A stretch of 64,000 nt of DNA from Isoetes taiwanensis. Lineage: Eukaryota > Streptophyta > Lycopodiopsida > Isoetales > Isoetaceae. The position numbers were made by a program, and so were the translations under genes. The DNA is taken from assembly GCA_021234155.1 (NCBI GenBank), contig JAJEKV010000010.1, positions 9,962,406 to 10,026,405 on the forward strand, in the 5' to 3' direction. Shown here piece by piece: positions 10,860 to 23,679 of the stretch (position 1 is the first letter of the stretch; each line of letters starts with the position of its first letter). The notes beneath the pieces are model-generated. The model saw only the letters and a program-made list of their open reading frames with translations. It was not told the DNA's origin and did not search any database.

Positions 10860-13800
10860 ATTAAATGGGGAATTTGAATCGGCTGTCCAGCATTCAATGA
10901 AAAAATTTAGAGCAAAGGAAAAATATGATCGGTGGTTCTCTTTGAAATTTTTTTGCTGAGATTTCTCATCCGTCTCACTTGGCGCCCATTTCATTCAGGA
11001 TAGCTGGGTCGGATTGGTAGAAACGGGAGTAGACAATATCGAATCTGCAGGTAAACCAAAATTTGGACATCGAATTTGGAGACTTTGATGATGGCATCGT
11101 GCTAAAACATATTTTTTTCTCAGGATTTTCTATTCTCTCTTGCTTCTGGAACCGATCCTGGAAGGTTTGTCATTGCTCTCCCTTTGTTCATTTGTGTTTG
11201 AGCTGGGTAGGATCGTCCTAAAAAACTAATGATGACATTTCTTTACGACCTTCTTTAGGATTCAAAGCTTCCGGAATCCTCTTCTCTTGCTTATGGAGCC
11301 GATCCTGGAAGGTTTGTCATTACTCTCCTTTGCTCATTTATGCTTGAATGAAAGACATATTTGTTTAGAATAAGAATGTGACCTCTGAATCAAACCCAAT
11401 CCATCCATCGGTTGGTAAGCAACTGGGTTTGCAAGCAGGTTATCAAGGCATAACAGACTGTTTGAACTTACTATGGACTGCTAGCAGATTATCAACACAT
11501 ACCAGAATGTCTAAACTGCAGACCATTTTATCTTACAGGTACTTACGTTTAAAGTTTGTGCATCATCTTGGACTCCTTCAGTGCTTGAAATCTAAACAGC
11601 TCCTGGCGTTCTACATGTGCTTTTTCTTAAGCCATATCTGTAAGTTTGTCTTTGTTCTTTGTTTTCTAAATTATGCATGCAGCTTGACAAGGTATACGGA
11701 GCATCTTAAACTACTTTGATCAATTCGTTTGCGATGTGCCTAGCCTAACCTTTGCATCTTATTTTGTAGCCTAACCTGGAATTCCATGTCAGACATGCAC
11801 TGATTATCAAGCAATTATATGCACCAATTGTCAGGTATGTTAAATTTCTCTGGAAATTTCAGTTACATGCATTCTCTGGAAACTCAGAAATTATCTGAGA
11901 TATTTCTTCTTTCACTTGCCTCTTTGTCTTCCTTTTTTTGCTGGTCCTTGTGTGTACGGATGGGTTTTATGGTTACAGTGAATTTATTAAATTGAGTACC
12001 CTCATTGTGGGGATTGAGATCTGACCCCATCCAAACAACTTAAAGTCTTTATAGGATATCTAATCAATGCCTCCTTTCTTTTCGCTTTGATTTATTATTG
12101 TTATCAATGCAAAAAAAAATTCTCTCTAAATATTGGCAGAACTATTTAGGTCACCCGTACTTGACCAAAGCCAGCATTGGAAGTCAGTATTAGACCTTCT
12201 GGAATTCCCCGTCCGACATGCACTGATTTTTGTGTAACATAAAATTCTGTTGAAACAATAGCATTCTCTTTTGAAAACATGTTATGGTTGTAAAAGAACA
12301 AAGAGACCTATCTTTGTTTGGAAGCTAGAGCCAGACTGGCATGTTGATGCTTTTGCAAATTTCTAGAACAATTAGCAATAAAAAAAAGACAGATTGTTCA
12401 TCTCCGACACGAGTAGCTGGTAAGCCGTAAATATGGTAAGCAGAATTGTGTGCATTGAAAAGGCAACATTGTTGGCTGCAAAAAAAAAAAAATCATCTGT
12501 CACAATTAAGCTAACGTTAATGCTTCCTACATGGGATGAGCAAATCTTTCTTATTGAATGGAAAGAGATGAATATCAGTTCTAGAAACACATTATTTTAG
12601 CCTACATCTGTGGAGACAGAATTGGATATCTTGATTGATATCCTATATTCTAATTAGATATCTTAATTGGATATGCTTTATTGTGTTCTGTTTTTTGCTT
12701 TTCTTAACGTGATGTTTGTGTGGTCTTGCAGGAGATAATAAAGTTGTAATTGCGATTTGACTGTTCAAGATTGGGTGGTCATTTGATTGTTCTTGCAACG
12801 TCATTTGATTGTTCTTTGCACTCTTAGCATATATTGCAGGTTTGTGTATTCTCATTGAGACATATTTTTTCGTTTGATGTAGTTGCGAATTTGAGATACG
12901 CTGATCTATTGATGCTTGCCTTCTTTGTGCAAACTAGGCTTTTGTTTTGGTTTTAAAAGCTGGATTGAAGAGGTCTCAATTAGATACATTATAATCCATC
13001 CTTTTATACATCCGTGAGTAGTTTATGCAAGTTGCATTTGAGTTCTAAGGGATAACATTGATGTTGATGCATAAAGCATCTGAGATCAGATTTTAGATAA
13101 ATGAATTGATTGTGGGCATTGTTCTTGAAGCTGCCATAATTTAAAAAAAACATTACGTAAAGAGCGCAGTTCTATGGAGGGGGCAACAAAGAGATTTTTG
13201 TTTTTGTTTGTAACAGGAGGATCTGAATGGCAAATAATTTACTGAGGTCCCTCATAGCTTCAAAACCAAGCTTCTTTAACTCTTTATCCTGATTTTGAGT
13301 GCATATGAGGTATGCTTTTAACACGTTTAGTATTGGATTGGCATTGCAGGAATGAGAAATTCATAAGTTGAGCTCATTTACAAGTGTTTTTTAAGTTTAG
13401 AGCAGAATGGTTGGGCATTTTTCTGTGATTACGTTCCGAGCACATAGGCTCCTTAAGAAACTATTACTTAGGTAGGTATTCTTCTCTTATTCTGCCATTT
13501 TTGAAGATATGTAAATAGACTCTAATTGCCCTTTTTTTTGTTGATTTTGTAGACTATGGAAGATGGCCAATAGCTACTGATGTGCAACAATTGCGCAAGT
13601 TTTTATAAAGAGTACGTTAAGATTTTACAAAGAAGAGAACTCTTTAAAACATGATTGCGAGGTTTTGAGAATTTTAGCTTCTTCTCAATAGTTGTACGTT
13701 CTTGAGTAGATCAGACATCTCATTGTCTTTTATTCTCTAAACTCAAGATGTTCATTTCATGTTTTTACGGCATTGCAACCATTTAAAGGTGATTATAATA

Positions 13801-14400
13801 TCAGGTCGTTGATACTTGGCTCCATAGGTATCTCATTAATAATGCACTTTGAATCTATCTCTAAGGGGCTATGTTATAACATAACACTTTTGAACTATTT
13901 GATGTGAAGATTGGGTCCTCGGATGTGTTTGAGTTGCACACTGTTATGTTTTGCCATGGGCAATGTTGCATGATGTTGCAAAATTTGTCTTTGAAATTGA
14001 AAGCGATTATGTTGGTGAACGACGTGTAGAATTGTTTAGACAAATATTACCATGTGTACATAAAATAGTGTGTTACTATATTAAACTATTCTCTCAGTGT
14101 TTGAGCATGTTTGATCTATCAGCTTCGCAATTAAGCTTCACATCGAGCGGACGACGTTCCTAGAGTTCTTTTTGAGAAATGTTCTTCATGATGTGGATCC
14201 ATTGAGATTGATGGACATAACCTCTTTTTGCACAAAAAAAAATTGTATTTGCGTGTAGACCCAGTATATTTGTTTCATACTTTGTTTGAAGTTCATATTA
14301 CATGTACACTTTAAAAGGTAAATTTTGTTCAATATCTATGTGTCTATTTCCATTGCACACATTCACGACATAACCACAACTAACGCACATAAATGCCTTC
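10860..14400. other. HEL-A interior, no convincing gene
   Basis: T-rich, intron-like DNA with many possible splice signals but no open segment longer than about 110 codons with recognisable content. At 11,133 and 11,282 a segment (CCGATCCTGGAAGGTTTGTC with flanks) is duplicated about 149 bp apart. Confidence 0.45.
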
Positions 14401-14446
14401 ACACATCTACGACTAATGCCCGGCATCGCCGGGCATACGTGTCTAG

Positions 14447-15640
14447 TATTTGTTAGTATTGTAGCTCCCACACAATCACCAAATTGGCCTAACTTCAATC
14501 TTGATATTTCTAGTCTTACTGTGATCCCAACAATGACTATCAATTCTAGTTAACCATTGACATATTAACGAGAATGTTACTGTAGCATCGAGTTTTGACC
14601 AAATTACTGTATAACCATTGACCACATATTAGATGCAACAAATTTGACTCTTAACACTTCTTTAAGTCATCATTCCTCCTTTATTGAATTGATCCGAAAT
14701 CTATTCATTATGTGAATTCTATGTACATTTATACAGGTGATTCCTCGGCGGTTTTGCTGTCGGTTTTGGTTGTTATACAAATGGAGCCATTTAAATGGTG
14801 TTGCCTTCATGTTTTGTGCCTTAACCGGCTCGTTCAGAATAGCAACTATATCCCACACTCGCATTGGGACAAACTGGACCATTAAACTGTTAACCCGTAA
14901 TTTAATAGCTTAATACTTTGTCAGGGTAACCTCACTGAGCTTGAATTTCCCTTAGACACTCAACTGTAACCTCATGGATTAAATTTGCTTGTGCACTTGG
15001 GATATCTTGTAGCAATATCTTTAACTCAGATAATATGTGATGAACCTATGATTCTAACAATAGTACACCTTCAGACAATATTGGAAATTTAAAATCTCCA
15101 ACAAACATTGTGAAGGTATTTGTCGTCAATGACATCAACTAAGGCCTAGATTCCACTACGCCATCAGTTGCTACAGGGACAAATCAGGGAGCCACAAGTA
15201 ACTAACTAACACCATTACTGGTATTCCATTGCAGTCTGAAGCATGGGTGGAAGTATCCGACATGACGTGAGATATCACAATAATTACAGCCGAGGGATCT
15301 TGTCCGGGAGTTTCACGGAAATTTGCTAGCTTGAATAAACAAAGCCTAGATTTACAAACTACCGGAGGTGCAATGGAATGTAGACCACGGTAGAGAAGCC
15401 CTAATTTATTGCCAACACCTGCTAGTTCTTGCCAACAGGTCTAGAAATGGATTTGAGCCTAACTCTAATCAATTTGGATTGTATATTTACCCTATGATGT
15501 GTCATTAACCATGAACAATACCATAGAAGGTTCTTTATGACACAACCATGACCAACATCTTTAAAGTTTTTATAAACTTATCTGGCAATTATAGGCACCC
15601 ATAGATTTTAGTAACATTTACCCCAGCTTACCTGGTTCTC
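14447..15640. other. Anonymous stretch, no gene seen
   Basis: Unique-looking AT-rich sequence between the HEL-A 3' end and the large minisatellite. No coding segment, terminal repeat or RNA gene is apparent. Confidence 0.45.
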
Positions 15641-18112
15641 AAGGCGGCTCAAACATGCAATCTAGGCTCCAACATGCCAAGGTGGCTCAAACATGCTACC
15701 TAGGCTTTAACATGCCAAGGTGGCTTAAACATGCCGCATAGGGTCCAACATACCAAGGTGGCTCAACAATGCCACATGGGCTCCAACATGCCACCTTGGT
15801 GCCTATGTGGCAGGTTTGAGCCACCTTGGCATGTTGGAGCCTAGGTGGCATGTTGGAGCACACGTGGCATGTTTGAGCCACCTTGGCATGTTTGAGCCTA
15901 GGTGGCATGTTGGAACCTAGATGGCATGTTTGAGCTACCTTGGCATGTTGGAGCCTAGGTGGCATGTTGGAGCCTAGGTGGCATGCTAGAGCCTAGGTGG
16001 CATGTTGGAGCCCGCATGGCATGTTTGAGCCACCTTGGCATTTTGGAGCCTAGGTGGCATGTTGGAGAACACGTGGCATGTTTGAGACACCTTGTCCTAT
16101 TGGAGCCTAGGTGGCATGTTGGAGCCCACGTGGCATGTTTGAGCCACCTTGGCATGTTGGAGCCTAGGTGGCATGTTGGAGCCTGCATGGCATGTTTGAG
16201 CCTAGGTAGCATGTTGGATCCCACGTGGCATGTTTGAGTCACCTTGGCATGTTGTAGCCTAGGTGGCATGTTGGAGCCACCTTGGCATGTTGGAGCATCG
16301 GTGGTATGTTGGAGCCTAGGTGGCATGTTTGAGCCACGTTGGCATGTTGGAACCTAGGTGGCATGTTTGAGACACCTTGTCATGTTGGAGCCTAGGTGGC
16401 ATGTTGGAGCCCACGTGGCATCTTTAAGCCACCTTGGCATGTTGGAGCCTAGGTGGCATGTTGGAGCCACCTTGGCATATTTGAGCCACCATAGCATGTT
16501 GGAGCCTACGTGGCATGTTTGAGCCCACGTGGCATGTTTGAGCCACCTTGGCATGTTTGAGCCTAGGTGGCATGTTGGAGCCTAGGTGGCATGTTTGAAC
16601 CAACCTTGGCATGTTAATTGGAGTCAAGGTGGCATGCTGGAGCCCACATGGCATGTTTGAGCCACCTTAGCATGTTGAAGCCTAGGTGGCCTACGTGGCA
16701 TGTTGGCGCACACGTGGCATGTTTGAGCCACCTTGGCATGTTTGAGCCTAGGTGGCATATTGGAGCCTAGGTGGCATGTCTGAGCCACCTTGGCATGTTG
16801 GAGCCTAGGTGACATGTTGGAGCCCACGTGCCATGTTTGAGCCACCTTGGCATGTTTGAGCCACCTTGGCATGTTTAAGCCTAGGTGGCATGTTTAAGCC
16901 TAGGTGGCATGTTGGAGCCTAGGTGGCATGTTTGAGCCACCTTGGCATGTTTGAGTCCAGGTGGCATGTTTGACCCACCTGGGGGTATTGGAGCCTAGGT
17001 GGCATGTTCGAGCCCACGTGGCATGTTTGAGCCACCTTGGCATGTTGGAGCCTAGGTGGCATGTTGGAGCCCGCGTGGCATGTTTGAGCCACCTTGGCAT
17101 GTTTGAGTCTAGGTGACATGTTGGAGCCTAGATGGCCCGCATGGCATGTTTGAGCCACTTTGGCATATTTGAACCACCTTGGCATGTTTGAGCCTAGGTG
17201 GCATGTTGGAGCCTACGTGACACGTTTGAGCCACCTTGGCATGTTGGAACCTAGGTGGCATGTTGTGAGCCAGCTTGGCATGTTGGAGCCTAGGTGGCAT
17301 GTTGGAGCCCGCGTGACATGTTTGAGCTACCTTAGCATGTTTGAGCCTAGGTGGCATGTTGGAGGCTAGGTGACATGTTTGAGCCACCTCGGCATGTTGG
17401 AGCCTAGGTGGCATGTTGGAGCCCACGTGGCATGTTTGAGCCAGCTAGGCATGTTGGAGCCCACGTTGCATGTTTGAGCTTAGGTGGCATGTTAGAGCCT
17501 AGGTGGCATGTTGGAGCCACCTTGGTGTATTGGAGCCTTAGTGGCATGTTGGTGCCCACATGGCATGTTTGAGCTACCTTGGCATGTTGGAGCCTAGGTG
17601 GCATGTTGGAGCCTGCGTGGCATTTTTGAGCTACCTTGGTATGTTTGAGTCTAGGTGGCATGTTGGAGCCCGCGTGGCATGTTTGAGCCACCTTGACATG
17701 TTTGAACCACCTTGGCATGTTTGAGCCTAGGTGGCATGTTGGATCCTAGTTGGCACATTTGAGCCACCTTGGCATGTTGGAGCCTAGGTGGCATGTTGTG
17801 AGCCACCTTGGTTTGTTGGAGCCTAGGTGGCATATTGGAGCCTGCGTAGCATGTTTAAGCTACCTTGGCATGTTGGAGCCTAGGTGACATGTTTGAGCCA
17901 CCCTGGCATGTTGGAGCCTGGGTGGCATGTTGGAGCCCACATGGCATGTTGGATCGCCACCTTGGCATGTTGGAGTTTAGGTGGCATGTTGGAGCCCACG
18001 TGGCATGTTTGAGCCACCTTGGCATGTTGGAGACCACATGGCATGTTGGAGCCCACATGGCATGTTTGAGCCACCTTGGCACGTTGAGTCCACGTGGCAT
18101 GTTAGAGTGGGT
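15641..18112. repeat. 19-bp minisatellite with 57-bp higher-order unit
   Basis: About 130 monomers of the form TTKGAGCC-NNNN-TGGCATG. Three main variants alternate: TTGGAGCCTAGGTGGCATG, TTGGAGCCCACGTGGCATG and TTTGAGCCACCTTGGCATG, giving a 57-bp order in many places. The first 160 bp (15,641-15,800) run in the opposite orientation, flipping near 15,800. The second variant contains the G-box CACGTG. Because 57 is divisible by three, several frames stay open and give MPPRLQHAKVAQTC-like peptides; these are not genes. Confidence 0.95.
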
Positions 18113-18630
18113 GCGGCATGTTTGTGTGCCAAACCAATGTCTATCTTTGGTTCTTCATATCAATGTGTCTTCTACAAGTTGCCAAGTGATGGATGTCTTC
18201 AAGTTCCACGCTCTACACGCTCACACACACATTAGTGAGTGTGTCAAGCATGCATACAGCTCTTTTATGCCGCCATTTTGTGGCGGTAATGGCATGTGGA
18301 CAACTTGGTCATACATGGATTTTTAGAAAACCATAAAAAACCACACCTCAAAAAAACACTACCTTAAAAAACACCACCATAAAAAAAACATCACTTCAAA
18401 AAACCATACCGCCTGAGAAAACAACACATCCTTAAAAAAGAAACTACATCTCCTTAAGAAACCACACATTCTTAAGGAAAAAAGCTACGGCTCCCTAAGA
18501 AAAACTACATCATATCCTTGAAAACCCACACCTCCATAATACTACGTGTAGGTTTTTTTCAAATCTTCAAAAAAACAATATGTATTTTGTTTTTACCATT
18601 GTTTTCAGCCGTGGACCAAATGTTGGGGTT
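18113..18630. other. Array flank and A-rich degenerate repeat
   Basis: 18,113-18,320 is unique-looking. 18,320-18,545 has irregular 20-30-bp units mixing A-runs with CCACACCTCC or CTCCTTAAGAAACCACA. I see no gene. Confidence 0.55.
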
Positions 18631-18639
18631 GTAGTGGAC

Positions 18640-19200
18640 AAGCTGAGTCTACAAACAAAATTTTGAAAGCCATCTTGGCTAGAACAGTGAAGGAGAATCA
18701 AAGAAATTGGCATAAAGGCTTGACAGGTGCCTTTATGGAGTTTCAGGTGTACTTACAAGTTGGCCATAGGATCTACACCATTTGAATTGGTTTATCGAGT
18801 GCAAGTTCTAATGCCTATTCATTTAGACGTCCTTTTGTGTTCATTTGTAGAGCTATCTTATTATGAGAATTTAGGAGAAGTTCCAACTCTAAAACAGGTG
18901 CATAATAGGATGGATGATTTGCTCCAATTGCAAGAGATGAGACAAGAAGCAACATGGTTCAAGATGAGGCATAAAAAAAAAGTAAAGCTTATCAAAGATA
19001 TTAAAGGTTGTCAATCTATTATAGGAAGGGCAATTGGTATTGTGCAGAACCACTAAGAAACATCTATCCAAATTTCAAAGCCCATGGGAAGGCCCATTTC
19101 TAATTGATAAAGAGGTACTAGGTGGGGCTTTCTACTTGATGACTCCAAAAGGAGAAATATTGCCTAATCCCAGAAATGGCAAGATATTTGGGTTATAGCA
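18640..19200 (+). pseudogene. Ty3/gypsy integrase C-terminal fragment
   Basis: Frames read STNKILKAILARTVKENQR, NWHKG, then ALWSFRCTYK-like and STPFELVYR, which is the end of the gypsy integrase core (..LWAYRT..TPF.LVYG). A coiled stretch follows (QVHNRMDDLLQLQEMRQEA), then SPWEGPFLID.., the post-core SPWEGPF box, and a stop near 19,197. At least two frameshifts (near 18,727 and 19,055) and the absence of the rest of pol show it is a remnant. Confidence 0.8.
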
Positions 19201-19620
19201 GGTCCTTTTTCTGTAAAAAAAGAGGGTGACAGTTCTAGAATACAGGATCATACATCAAAATATGTATTTCGGCGATATGACTCCAAAGAGCTATAGTGCA
19301 GGTCAAACAGAGGTCTAGAACTCAAGATACTAGCTTTCAAACTTTTCCATAATTACAGAGGCTGTGTTTCGTCAGTGTCATTTTGGACCAGTTTGCTTTG
19401 TATCTGTTTTTTGGGGGTTTCTTTAAGGAGGTTATATTTCTTTTCTAAACATACATATAAAGGTGGCACATTTTCCCAATATGGTCGCCACTGTTGAGGT
19501 GGTATAGGAGACTGTATACATTGTTGGCAGGTATATACACATGTATGTACACGCATGCACACATGGAAGAGATATGCAAGTATGCATTGTGATGTGTGCT
19601 TCATCACGGTGCTATCAAAG
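19200..19620. other. No gene seen
   Basis: Short unassigned stretch between the gypsy remnant and LINE-B. It includes a TATATACACATGTATGTACAC-like alternating purine-pyrimidine patch near 19,531-19,565. Confidence 0.45.
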
Positions 19621-19672
19621 CAGAGAGAGAGAGAAAGAAAGAAGAAAGAAAGAAAGTTTATTATGTCTATGG

Positions 19673-19690
19673 GAGGCCTCAAAGGCCTAT
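19673..19690 (-). other. LINE-B 3' hairpin
   Basis: GAGGCC and GGCCT (plus strand) form a short stem close to the LINE 3' end. LINE-C and LINE-D have GAGACC/GGTCT at the same place, so the pair has changed on both sides. Confidence 0.6.
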
Positions 19691-19703
19691 TAGACAAAAC
19701 CAC

Positions 19704-22700
19704 TTAAACATCTTCATAAAATAATAGATGAGTTTCCAAATCCTCATCTAGCTCATCACTCTCACTCAAACTATCTGAATTATCAACATTAACAGCAGTG
19801 TGAGAACTTAAACAAGTATCCCTATGTTGGAGAAGTTCAATCAAATATTTTCCCAACATATCACTATTAAGTGTAAAAAGGGTGGGCAGATCGTTGTAAT
19901 GAATACCGTGTTTATCTCGAATTGCTTCATAGGCCCTACATCGAAGCAATGTATGATCTTCATCCTCAATCTAGTTTGAGTCACATACCTTGCAGTATCT
20001 TTGATCTCGTGGTATGATATGCCCCCATCTCCCCACTTCTACTCCCAAATGGTGGGAGCTAAGACGGATCCTGCAGATAGAATGTCTCTTTTGTATTGAA
20101 ATATTTTCCTGTAAGTGTGTAGATGGCGTCAAATTCGGATTTATGCTTTGCTTGTATAAGATCATCTTAGTTTTGGGCTGCCTCTACATCTTCATAAGTA
20201 TCTTCTTAGAGATCCATTGTCTTAGATCCGAGTCAACCAAGATCACTTCATCCCATTGGATATCCCATTTTTGGAGCGATTTTGTTACATCATGTAATAA
20301 TCCTTTCTCTTTACTTGATATCAAAGCTTTGTGAGCAAGCCGAGATTCATCCAATGCCAACACCTTCTTAAGGTACATAATACACCTCAAAATAGCTTCT
20401 CCCTCAAGTGGCATTAGCCCACTTTCCGTCAACATCATAGGGTAGGGTGTTTGAGCTTTCACTCCCAACTCAAGCCTTAAGAACTTCTTCAAGACTTGTT
20501 CTATATTATCCCATAGACATTGCGGAATGCTTGGCCCCCAAATTTCAGATCCATATAGGATTACACTTTGCACAAGTGACTGATACAGCTTTACTTTAAG
20601 GTTCCAAGACCATAAATGAGACCTCCTACACATGCTATGCAACGCATATAAGGCTCTTTGCCCTCCATCAACTCGTTGTGAAATACACATATTCCATCTC
20701 CTGCTGAAAATAAGGCCCAAGTATTTATAAGAATCACATATACTCACAAGACTCCCTTTATATCTGAAAATAGGTTCATGTTTGAGAGCACCAACTGTCA
20801 TAACACTTGTCTTGTATAAGTTCACTTGCATGCCTGTTTGATCACAAAATGCAGCCAATCCATCTAGGTGTTTTTGCATGTGTTCTTTTGATCTTGCAAA
20901 TATAACAACATCATCGGCATACATCAATAACTGTACAATGTAGCCATGTACTTCAGTACCTCCTGGGCAATTATTATGTAGCCAAGCCTCTAGACCATCA
21001 ATGAACAAGCCAAATAAGGTGGGAGACATCGGGCAACCCTGTTTCACTCCAATGTCACTTTCTACATGGGCTGAAACATCTAATGAAAAAGGTTGTGATA
21101 ATTCTACAAGCACCTTCTCATAGTCATAGAGCACCTGTACTGCAGTTCTAAGCTCAAGTGGCACATTAAGCATTTCTAGTCTTTCCCATAATTGCACACG
21201 TGGAACCTTATCAAAGGCTTTCTTAAAGTCAACGAATGCCACATACATTGGTTTTTTTGTTCCTTTAACATTATCAAAGACCGTTTTCAACACCAACAAG
21301 TGGTCCAATGTGGATCTGCCCGACCTAAAACCAGCTTGCGTTACTGCCCTTTTTTGATTGACTTCTGCCCATAAGCTCAATTTTTTCTCCAAAATAGATG
21401 CAAAAAGTTTTGAGAACAAATTACTTACCAGAATTGTTCTATAGTTACTTGCATCTTGTCTAGATCCCCCTTTGAATATCGGCATCACTGCTTCTCGCAC
21501 CAATCAAACGGGAAGCCTTGTGCCAATGCAAGGTTAAACATGCAGTAATGATAGGAACAACACTTGGACCTGCCCATTTTAGATGTTCAAAGACTAAGAG
21601 AATTCAGATATGGTGCTTTACCATTTGATAACGATGTAATGCCATCCTTTACCTCCTCCTCTTTAATTACCAATGTCGATCTCACAATGTTTGTGTTGGG
21701 TGGCTGTTGATTATGGTAGAGAGCCATTACATATTGCCATAGCTCCTCCGCTTCAAGTGGAATATCATTGCTTTTAGTCTTCTTAAGGCCATTCCAAAAA
21801 GTTTAGGCTCGTCTAGATATCTTTGACACAAAATCTGGCTGCCTTTGCTTGATATATTGCCTTTTCTTACACCTTATAACACGCTTTTATAGCGGCCATA
21901 GTGCATTTTAAGATGCTGATCACATGTTTGCCAATCGACGCTTAGCATTTCGGCATTCTCGGTCGAACCATGCTCTACATGGTAGGCCTCCTCTGGTTCT
22001 TTGAGAGATAAAAGATCTCCCTGTTTTGCATCCTCTAAAAGCTTTACTAGTTGGCTGTTCATGGCATTCAGATCCCCTTCCCATTGTAAATTGGCTGCCT
22101 TGTCTTCAACACAAGAGCGGTACTGATTATGGAGATGAGGCTTCAAAAAATATTACTTTTGCTTATATTGATCTTTGATAACAGGTCGGTCAACCTTTAG
22201 AGAGAAATGCAATGGGTTATGGTCTGATTCAAGCTCTTCATTCCCTACTGTAAAATTGATGACGTCACACAATGATTCTTCTGCCATAACTAAATAATCT
22301 ACAGTACTCCTTGCTCGACAAGTGTTATTCATGGAATGAGAAAATCTGTCCAGCCCATTACATATTATCAAATTTGCGCTGCCACATAAGCTGAGAAACT
22401 GCCGCCCACTTTTAGTTACAGTTAGATCCTTTGACCGTCTTCTCCTTCCCGAGATTTGCATATCATGATCGTCCATCTCTTCCAGCCACAATGGGTCCTT
22501 ATCCCCTGTGAGTGAAGCAGTCTGTAGAGTGCCAATCCTACTATTAAAATCACCCGCCAATATTACCTTGCCTCGTGCTTGGAAATCCATAATGTCCTGT
22601 TCCAAAGCAAAGAACAAGTCATCCTGAGATGCATCAGTTACTACTGAATATGTTTTTGTGTGCTTGGGAGCAAAATAACATACCGCCATGAAATACGGGA

Positions 22701-22900
22701 TATGTGATCCTTTTATTTCCAGCCAAATGTACTGTTGGTTCTTATCCTTTCTAATACCTGTGATTAAATCTTTGCATGTTGGTCTAACAAAGCAAGCTAG
22801 GCCACCATTGCCAGTATCTGTGTCTCTGAATCTTATATTTTTTACTGAATATATCATCTCGAATCCCTCAATATCCGGAAGAGCATATATATCATGTTCC
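19704..22900 (-). pseudogene. LINE-B ORF2, endonuclease-RT
   Basis: Endonuclease begins inside the domain (EHDIYALPDIEGF), then GNGGLACFVR, LAGDFNSRIGT (22,560-22,530), STVDYLVMAEES and SDHNPLHFSL (22,230-22,200). A stop at 22,153 lies in frame with the following linker. RT block at 21,503-20,184: ASNYRTILVSN, SGRSTLDHL, VAFVDFKKAFDKV, GVKQGCPMSPTLFGLFIDGL, LLMYADDVVIF (catalytic ADD). The C-terminus has SSHHLGVEVGRWG, CKVCDSN, then H..L.RCRAYEAIRDKHG, a CCHC-type finger split by a frameshift near 19,960. Multiple frameshifts make it inactive. Confidence 0.9.
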
Positions 22901-22901
22901 T

Positions 22902-22902
<1 letters not shown>

Positions 22903-22940
<38 letters not shown>
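22903..22940. repeat. (GA)n tract between LINE-B and LINE-C
   Basis: About 19 GA units form the junction between the LINE-B 5' truncation point and the LINE-C 3' end. Confidence 0.95.
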
Positions 22941-22942
<2 letters not shown>

Positions 22943-23013
22943 GTGTGTTTATTGTCCGTGAGACCATCAGGTCTATAAGACATCAAAATTGCTTATCATC
23001 CATCTGATCAAAT

Positions 23014-23645
23014 TGTTGGAAATGTGAGTCATGTCATATTATAAGGAATTTAGAAAATTGTCATCTTATATTTATGAGAAGCAGTGGTAGTGAATATATT
23101 GTAGCTACAAAAACAACCTATATTGAGAAGCAGTGGCAGTAGGTTGTAAAGTCAAGAACAATTGAAGATGCAAACGAATGCATATAAGTGCTTTAAGTGC
23201 TTTATACATATAAGTGCTTTATGTGCTTTCCTAAAACAGGTATGTGGGATAAATCGAAAGTAGCAGATTTCCTTAGCCAAGCCTGTGGGATATAGTTCAA
23301 TAGACAACAGCCTCAGATTGGAAAGCATGAATGATGCCTTAACCGCCGGACAGTTCTATTATAAGGTGAAGCAGAGCCTTAAAGAATTATTCGGGTCCAA
23401 GGATGGTTTGATCCGTCTCATATATGATTGAATACTAGTGCTTACTTGCTGGTTTTTTGGAAGATTGATTTGAGCAAGGAATTATTGACTATAATGTGGC
23501 TTTCTTGCTGGTGTAAAGGATTTGATTGAAATGCTAATGGTGTTGTGAATGATAAATAAGATTTGATAAGTCTGAATTATCATAAGAGACAAGTTGAATG
23601 ACATCTTTGCTAGGATAAGATTGAACGTGTTATCTAGTTTTAACA
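23014..23645 (+). repeat. copia 5' LTR
   Basis: 632 bp, TG...CA ends. It differs from the 3' LTR mainly in a short block at 23,080-23,155 (GAGAAGCAGTGG-type against GAGAAGCAAAG-type) and at a few CAG positions; the rest is nearly identical. Confidence 0.92.
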
Positions 23646-23646
23646 G

Positions 23647-23659
23647 TGGTATCAGAGCC
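23647..23659 (+). other. copia primer binding site, initiator tRNA-Met type
   Basis: TGGTATCAGAGCC begins two bases after the 5' LTR. This is the usual plant copia site complementary to the 3' end of initiator tRNA-Met. Confidence 0.92.
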
Positions 23660-23679
23660 AATAAATCCAGGAAAGCAAG

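Larger units (their letters stand above)
6895..14446 (+). mobile_element. HEL-A, non-autonomous Helitron
   Basis: The 5' end TCCTATATAATAAATG at 6,895 follows an A. The 3' end has hairpin GCCCGGC-ATC-GCCGGGC (14,418-14,434), eight bases, then CTAG (14,443-14,446) followed by T. This is the Helitron signature (5' TC, 3' hairpin plus CTRR, insertion between A and T). The 5' end matches those of HEL-B and HEL-C. No Rep/helicase gene is visible, so it would be mobilised in trans. It carries a 628-bp triplication and scattered exon-like fragments. Confidence 0.8.
19621..22902 (-). mobile_element. LINE-B, 5'-truncated LINE between GA tracts
   Basis: Reading leftwards: truncated endonuclease, linker, full reverse transcriptase, CCHC-like C-terminus, a short 3' region with hairpin, then a GAGAGA/GAAAGA tail (19,621-19,657). 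The 5' side stops at the (GA)n tract 22,903-22,940, which is also the 3' edge of LINE-C. ORF1 and roughly the first 50 residues of the endonuclease are missing. Confidence 0.88.

Noticed and set aside
15696-18326. Many open frames giving MPPRLQHAKVAQTC-like peptides
   Set aside because: They are translations of the 19-bp minisatellite; the 57-bp order keeps frames open on both strands.
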